The position numbers were made by a program, and so were the translations under genes. Below the pieces are notes generated by a model. That model saw only the letters and a list, made by a program, of their open reading frames with translations. It had not been told where the DNA came from and made no database searches. Shown piece by piece: positions 60,495 to 64,000 of a stretch of 64,000 nt of DNA. Position 1 is the first letter of the stretch. The number at the start of each line of letters is the position of its first letter. Origin of the DNA: JACDAN01 sp963847235 (GTDB lineage Bacteria > Actinomycetota > Thermoleophilia > Gaiellales > Gaiellaceae); the NCBI GenBank assembly GCA_963847235.1, contig CAWJYU010000009.1:243747-307746 (forward strand), written 5' to 3'.

Positions 60495-61477
60495 GCAGCC
60501 CTCGTCTCAGTCCCGACGGTCAGGCGATCGCGCTGCTCTGCTCGACGCTCGCGCTTCCCCGCGAAGCATCGACCCGGCCACTCACGCCGAAGGAGTGGAG
60601 CTCGCTGGCGGCCTCGATTCATGCGTCCGAGCTGGGGACACCGAGCGCGCTGTTCGGGCTCGAGGCGCCTGAGATCGCAGCTTCACTCGACGTGAGCCCG
60701 GAGGCGGGTGACCGCGTCGCAGAGCTTCTCTCCCGTGGCGGCCAGCTCGCCATGGAGCTCGAGCACCTCAGCGCGCGCGGGATCTGGATCATCACGCGCG
60801 CCGACGACGGGTATCCCCCACTCTTCCGCAGCCGTCTCAAAGCAACGGCACCACCGGTGATCTTCGGCGCAGGCAATCCGTCCGCGCTCGTCGACCGCTC
60901 CGTGGCGGTCGTGGGTTCCCGCGACGCGGACGAGGCGAGCATCGACTTCGCGACAGCGCTCGGGGGGAGCTGCGCGCGAAACGGCCTCGCCGTCGTCTCG
61001 GGCGGCGCGCGCGGCATCGACAGCGCCGCCATGCTCGCTGCCGTGGATGGCGGCGGAAAGGCGATCGGGGTCGTCGCCGAAGCCCTCGAGCGGGCCGTAC
61101 GCCGGCCGGATTTCCGAGCCCACCTCGCTGACGGCGAGCTGACGCTGATCGCCGTCAAGCATCCCGCGGCCGGCTTCAGCGTCGGCGACGCGATGGGGCG
61201 GAACCGCTTGATCTACTCGCTGGCCGAAGTGGCCGTCGTCGTGGCGTCCGGCGAGAGCGGCGGCACCCGAGCCGGGGCCCTGGAGAATCTCAAGGCCGGA
61301 TGGGTGCCTCTTTTCGTCCGGGAGGACTCGGACATACCCGACGGCAACCGCGAGCTCTTAGGCGCCGGCGGCCTCCCGATCACCCGGGACGAGTTGGACG
61401 GCGACTCGCTGCTCGAACGGCTTGGCAGGAGGCCTCAGCTCGACTACCAGCCCACGCTCGACGAGGCGGCGGGATGA
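60491..61477 (+). CDS. DprA/Smf-like DNA-processing protein
   Basis: A 328-residue Rossmann-like protein. RLSPDGQAIALLCSTLALP starts it; the DprA core is RSVAVVGSRDADEASIDFA, GLAVVSGGARGIDSAAMLAA, GGGKAIGVVAEALERAV and GRNRLIYSLAEVAVVVASGE. DprA loads RecA on single-stranded DNA in transformation; relatives with RecQ are common in defence or repair loci. It follows the RecQ-PRTase gene with an ATGA overlap and overlaps the next gene. Confidence 0.85.
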   Translation: MSSPRLSPDGQAIALLCSTLALPREASTRPLTPKEWSSLAASIHASELGTPSALFGLEAPEIAASLDVSPEAGDRVAELLSRGGQLAMELEHLSARGIWIITRADDGYPPLFRSRLKATAPPVIFGAGNPSALVDRSVAVVGSRDADEASIDFATALGGSCARNGLAVVSGGARGIDSAAMLAAVDGGGKAIGVVAEALERAVRRPDFRAHLADGELTLIAVKHPAAGFSVGDAMGRNRLIYSLAEVAVVVASGESGGTRAGALENLKAGWVPLFVREDSDIPDGNRELLGAGGLPITRDELDGDSLLERLGRRPQLDYQPTLDEAAG

Positions 61478-61954
61478 GCGACGAGCTCAGCGACACTCGC
61501 AAGGAGCGTCATCGACGCGAACAGGTACATGACGCTTGGCACGGCTGACGAGACCGGCCACCCGTGGGTGACGCCGGTGTGGTTCGCGTCGGAGGACTAC
61601 CGGCACTTCCACTGGGTCTCCTCGCCCGACGCGAAGCACTCGCGGTACCTCGCAGCCCGCCCGGAGGTCGCGATCGCGATCTTCGACTCGTCGGTCCCCG
61701 TCGGCGGCGCGCAGGCCGTCTACATGAAGGGCGTGGCCGAGGAGCTCACCGGGTCGGAGCTCGAGCGCGGCCTCGAAGTCTTCGACCGCGTGTCCCGAAG
61801 GGACATCGACCGCGGATGGGGACTCGACGACGTCCAGGAGCCGTCGCTCTTCCGGCTCTATCGCGCGACGGTCTCGGAGCACTGGGTGCTGATCCCGGGC
61901 AGGGATCCGGAACGCGGCTCGGGCGTGGACCGCAGCGAGCCCATCACGCTCTAG
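61474..61954 (+). CDS. PPOX-fold flavin-binding protein, copy 1, N-terminal frameshift
   Basis: About 159 residues of the pyridoxamine 5'-phosphate oxidase fold (F420 or FMN-binding): MTLGTADETGHPWVTPVWFA, HFHWVSSPDAKHSRYLAARP and IAIFDSSVPVGGAQAVYMKG. The start MSDELSD is separated by one extra A near 61500; removing it gives SDLARSVIDANRYMTLG, parallel to the second copy (LAELARRVIDETKYMALG). It is roughly two-thirds identical to the protein at 62557. The ATG overlaps the dprA stop. Confidence 0.83.
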
Positions 61955-61966
61955 GCGAAGCGCTCG
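61946..61966. repeat. 21-bp direct repeat, copy 1
   Basis: ACGCTCTAGGCGAAGCGCTC plus G occurs here and identically at 63028-63048. It holds the end of each PPOX gene. In the second copy the same bases also encode the last residues of the alpha/beta hydrolase on the minus strand (ERFA and TAG), so the first copy looks like a stray hydrolase 3' end. Confidence 0.65.
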
Positions 61967-61967
61967 T

Positions 61968-61973
61968 TACGCT
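61968..61973 (+). promoter_or_regulatory. Candidate -10 box of yceH
   Basis: TACGCT ends 6 nt before the GTG at 61980; no ribosome binding site is present, which suggests leaderless translation. Confidence 0.35.
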
Positions 61974-61979
61974 GGCGCG

Positions 61980-62567
61980 GTGGACGCCGACGCCGTCGAG
62001 CTCCGGGTGCTGGGGTGCCTGATCGAGAAGCAGCGGACGACGCCGGACGCCTATCCGCTCTCGCTGAACTCGCTTCGGCTCGCCTGCAACCAGTCGACGA
62101 ACCGCGATCCGGTCGTCGAGTACGACGAGCCCACGATCCGCGCGGCGCTCGAGCAGCTGTCGCGCCGCGGCTGGGTGCGCCTCGCGAGCGGCGCCGGGAG
62201 CCGGGCAGCGAAGTACCGGCATCTGTTCAACGAGGCGCTCGGCCTCTCGGATGGTGAGATCTCGCTGCTCGCCGTCCTGATGCTCCGCGGCCCGCAGACG
62301 CCCGGCGAGCTGAAGCAGCGCACGGACCGACTCCACCAGTTTCAGTCGCCGGCCGACGCCGAGGCGGTCCTCGACGGGCTCATCCAGCGCGAGCTCGTCG
62401 CCCGGCTCCCGCGCCAACCCGGCCAGAAAGAGCAGCGCTACGTCCAGTTGCTCGGCGTGCAGGACGAGGAGGTCACGCCGGTGTCGTCCAACGACTCGCT
62501 GGAAGCGCGCGTGGCCTCGCTGGAAGCAGAGGTTCGCGAGCTCCGGGAGGCCCTGCATGGCGGCTGA
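61980..62567 (+). CDS. yceH: YceH/DUF480 family protein
   Basis: A 195-residue protein with two tandem winged helices: VELRVLGCLIEKQRTTPDAY, PLSLNSLRLACNQSTNRDPV, LSRRGWVRLASGAGSRAAKY, LLAVLMLRGPQTPGELKQRT. This is the classical DUF480 (YceH) sequence; its role is unknown. The C-terminus adds a short coiled-coil (LEARVASLEAEVRELREALH). It sits between two related PPOX genes and overlaps the second by 11 bp. Confidence 0.9.
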   Translation: MDADAVELRVLGCLIEKQRTTPDAYPLSLNSLRLACNQSTNRDPVVEYDEPTIRAALEQLSRRGWVRLASGAGSRAAKYRHLFNEALGLSDGEISLLAVLMLRGPQTPGELKQRTDRLHQFQSPADAEAVLDGLIQRELVARLPRQPGQKEQRYVQLLGVQDEEVTPVSSNDSLEARVASLEAEVRELREALHGG

Positions 62568-63036
62568 CCTCGCAGAGCTCGCCCGCCGCGTGATCGACGA
62601 GACGAAGTACATGGCGCTCGGAACCGCGGACGAGACAGGCCACCCGTGGGTCTCGCCCGTGTGGTTCGCGTGCGAGGACCACCGGCACTTCCACTGGGTC
62701 TCGACGCACGACACGCGACACTCGCGCAACATCGCGGCACGTCCGGAGGTCGCACTCGCGATCTACGACCCGTCGGTTGCGATCGGAGCCGCCGCAGCCG
62801 TCTACATCAACGGCAACGCCCAGGAGCTGACCGGTGAAGAGCTCGAGCGCGGCCTCGAGATCTTCGACCGGCTCTCACGGACAAACGACGGCCCCGGGTG
62901 GCAGCTCAGCGACGTCCAGGAGCCCTCGACGCACCGGCTCTACCGCGCGACTGCCGAGGAGCATTTCGTCCTCATCCGCGGCCGTGATCCCGAGACCAAA
63001 TCGGGCGTCGACCGCCGTGAACGAGTAACGCTCTAG
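62557..63036 (+). CDS. PPOX-fold flavin-binding protein, copy 2
   Basis: A 159-residue pyridoxamine 5'-phosphate oxidase-fold protein: RRVIDETKYMALGTADETGH, VWFACEDHRHFHWVSTHDTR, ALAIYDPSVAIGAAAAVYIN and a C-terminal RGRDPETKSGVDRRERVTL. It is a paralogue of the gene at 61474 and intact. It overlaps yceH upstream and ends in a 4-bp overlap with the convergent hydrolase. Confidence 0.88.
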   Translation: MAADLAELARRVIDETKYMALGTADETGHPWVSPVWFACEDHRHFHWVSTHDTRHSRNIAARPEVALAIYDPSVAIGAAAAVYINGNAQELTGEELERGLEIFDRLSRTNDGPGWQLSDVQEPSTHRLYRATAEEHFVLIRGRDPETKSGVDRRERVTL

Positions 63037-63048
63037 GCGAAGCGCTCG
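63028..63048. repeat. 21-bp direct repeat, copy 2
   Basis: Identical to 61946-61966. Here it spans the end of PPOX copy 2 (TAG 63034-63036) and the end of the hydrolase gene (TAG on the minus strand, 63033-63035). Confidence 0.65.
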
Positions 63049-63803
63049 ACGAAGCGCAGCACCTCGGGACCCGCGGGGTCGATCAGGTGGCCGCCCTCGA
63101 CCCGAACCTCCTCGACGTTCGGAAGCAGCGACGCGAGCTTGGCGGCGACCCGCCGAAAGGGCTCAGGTGACCCGGCCGCGCTGACCAGGAGCGTCTGGTG
63201 CTCGATCGCCGAGAGGGCGGCCTCGTCGAGGTCGGCATTCAGGCCCTCGACCTCCGCGAGGATCGCAGGACCGTTGGCCGTGAACAGCTCGCGGGCCTCA
63301 GCCGGCAGCGCTTCCCAGCCACCGGGCCCGAGCGCAACCTCGATCAGCGTCTGACCGACACGCTCGGGGTCGGCGGCTCGCAGCCGCGCGCTCAGATCGT
63401 CCTCGAGCCGCTTGGCCTCGGGATCCAATAGATGCAGGAGACCCGGCTCGAGCCCGACGATGGCTTTCACGTGGCCGGGATGGCGCCGCGCGAGCTCGAA
63501 CGCGACGTCGCCTCCGTAGCTGCGCCCGATGACGACGGCCGGCGCGGCTTCCAGCGCATCGAGCAGGGCCGCCGCGTCGTCCGCTTCCTGCTCGCGTGTC
63601 GTCCGGAGGAACGGCTCCGGCCGCTCGCTGCGCGTGTGTCCGCGCCGGTCGTAGAGGATCACTCGACCGAGCCCGGCCAGAGGCTCGACGGCGGCGGCCC
63701 ACATGAGCGCGGAGCTGCCGCTGCCGTGGATCCCGAGGATCGGAGTGCCCTCGCCGTGCTCCTCGTAGTAGAGCCGGATCCCGTTGGCGACCACCTCGGT
63801 CAT
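63033..63803 (-). CDS. Alpha/beta hydrolase
   Basis: A 256-residue alpha/beta hydrolase. The oxyanion region is ILGIHGSGSSALMW, the nucleophile elbow VVIGRSYGGDVAFELARRHP with the catalytic Ser, and the C-terminal catalytic His in VEGGHLIDPAGPEV. The substrate cannot be told. The ATG overlaps the stop of the nucleotide cyclase gene (ATGA), so the two are coupled. Confidence 0.9.
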   Translation of the reverse strand: MTEVVANGIRLYYEEHGEGTPILGIHGSGSSALMWAAAVEPLAGLGRVILYDRRGHTRSERPEPFLRTTREQEADDAAALLDALEAAPAVVIGRSYGGDVAFELARRHPGHVKAIVGLEPGLLHLLDPEAKRLEDDLSARLRAADPERVGQTLIEVALGPGGWEALPAEARELFTANGPAILAEVEGLNADLDEAALSAIEHQTLLVSAAGSPEPFRRVAAKLASLLPNVEEVRVEGGHLIDPAGPEVLRFVERFA

Positions 63804-64000
63804 CCGCGACTCGCCCGGTGCAGCCGAACGGCGCGCGAGACGCCCTTGAGCTCGACGTCGCCGACGAGCTCGAACTCGACGCCGTCCACCTCGGCGCCGC
63901 TCCGCGCCTCCTCGCTGACGAGCACCTCGTGCGGCTTCGCGTAGTCGGCGATCCGCGCCGCGACGTTCACCGTCCGCCCGAAGAAGTCGCCCTCCTGCTG
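63800..64000 (-). CDS. Class III adenylate/guanylate cyclase domain protein, C-terminal end only
   Basis: The window ends inside this gene. The visible 66 residues (QQEGDFFGRTVNVAARIADY, then AKPHEVLVSEEARSGAEVDG and VELKGVSRAVRLHRA) are the end of a class III nucleotide cyclase domain; the GRTVNVAARI block normally carries the transition-state Asn and Arg. The product would be cAMP or cGMP. The N-terminal sensor part lies beyond the window. Confidence 0.85.
   Translation of the reverse strand, partial: QQEGDFFGRTVNVAARIADYAKPHEVLVSEEARSGAEVDGVEFELVGDVELKGVSRAVRLHRASRG

Noticed and set aside
60491..60672. C-terminal extension of the RecQ protein through the start of dprA
   Set aside because: The residues are an out-of-frame reading of dprA, whose start is well conserved.

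Overview
The window is about 64 kb of very GC-rich DNA with short gene spacing and many 4-base ATGA/GTGA gene overlaps. Its gene style (menaquinone-type glycerol oxidation, F420/LLM-type oxidoreductase, DUF3352 lipoprotein, many leaderless-looking starts with TAnnnT 6-7 nt before the start codon) suggests a chromosome segment of an actinobacterium. Class Thermoleophilia is my best guess, but that is inference from gene style and not proven. No rRNA, tRNA, CRISPR array, transposase or integrase was found.

Layout. 1-2.8 kb: the end of a hydantoinase/oxoprolinase, a small membrane protein and a DtxR/MntR-type metal regulator. 2.9-18.1 kb, minus strand: a glycerol/dihydroxyacetone superlocus (glpF, dhaK, dhaL, glpK, then glpA-glpB-glpC and one DhaM-HPr-EI fusion), running on into pgsA, an NAD-dependent epimerase, a DUF3352 lipoprotein and metK. 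18.2-25.7 kb: a small unknown pair, an acyltransferase, and the minus-strand run aroF-tyrA-aroA-cmk-plsC-der. 25.7-32.8 kb, plus strand: chorismate mutase and a complete trp operon (trpL leader, attenuator, trpE, G, D, CF fusion, B, A, trpS). Together these form a 13-kb aromatic amino acid supercluster. 32.9-40.7 kb: corA, rluB, then VOC, LLM, GT4 and methyltransferase genes placed between rluB and scpB-scpA-lgt. 40.8-47.8 kb: small membrane and regulatory genes (ECF sigma plus partner) and dnaE.

47.8-54.8 kb is accessory: an ADP-ribosylglycohydrolase / tyrosine phosphatase / PD-(D/E)XK-like operon, a cytochrome c lipoprotein, a second TrpB (TrpB2), a RES toxin lying between two antitoxin-like genes, and a VapBC mini-module flanked by two diverged copies of the ettA 3' end. 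54.8-64 kb: ettA, a PhoD-type phosphatase, a RecQ-phosphoribosyltransferase fusion followed by a DprA-like gene, two related PPOX genes around yceH, an alpha/beta hydrolase and the tail of a class III nucleotide cyclase.

How the genes work together. GlpF imports glycerol. GlpK and GlpABC convert it to dihydroxyacetone phosphate with electrons going to quinone, while DhaK-DhaL with the single-protein phosphorelay phosphorylate free dihydroxyacetone with phosphate from PEP. The aro/tyr/trp block makes chorismate and splits it to the Trp and Phe/Tyr branches; the trp operon carries a classical ribosome-mediated attenuator.

Quality caution. At least 22 single-base frameshifts interrupt otherwise good conserved genes, and 19 of them are repaired by removing one extra base. 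This insertion bias points to sequencing or assembly error rather than gene decay. I annotated each affected gene across its full span and give the approximate shift position.
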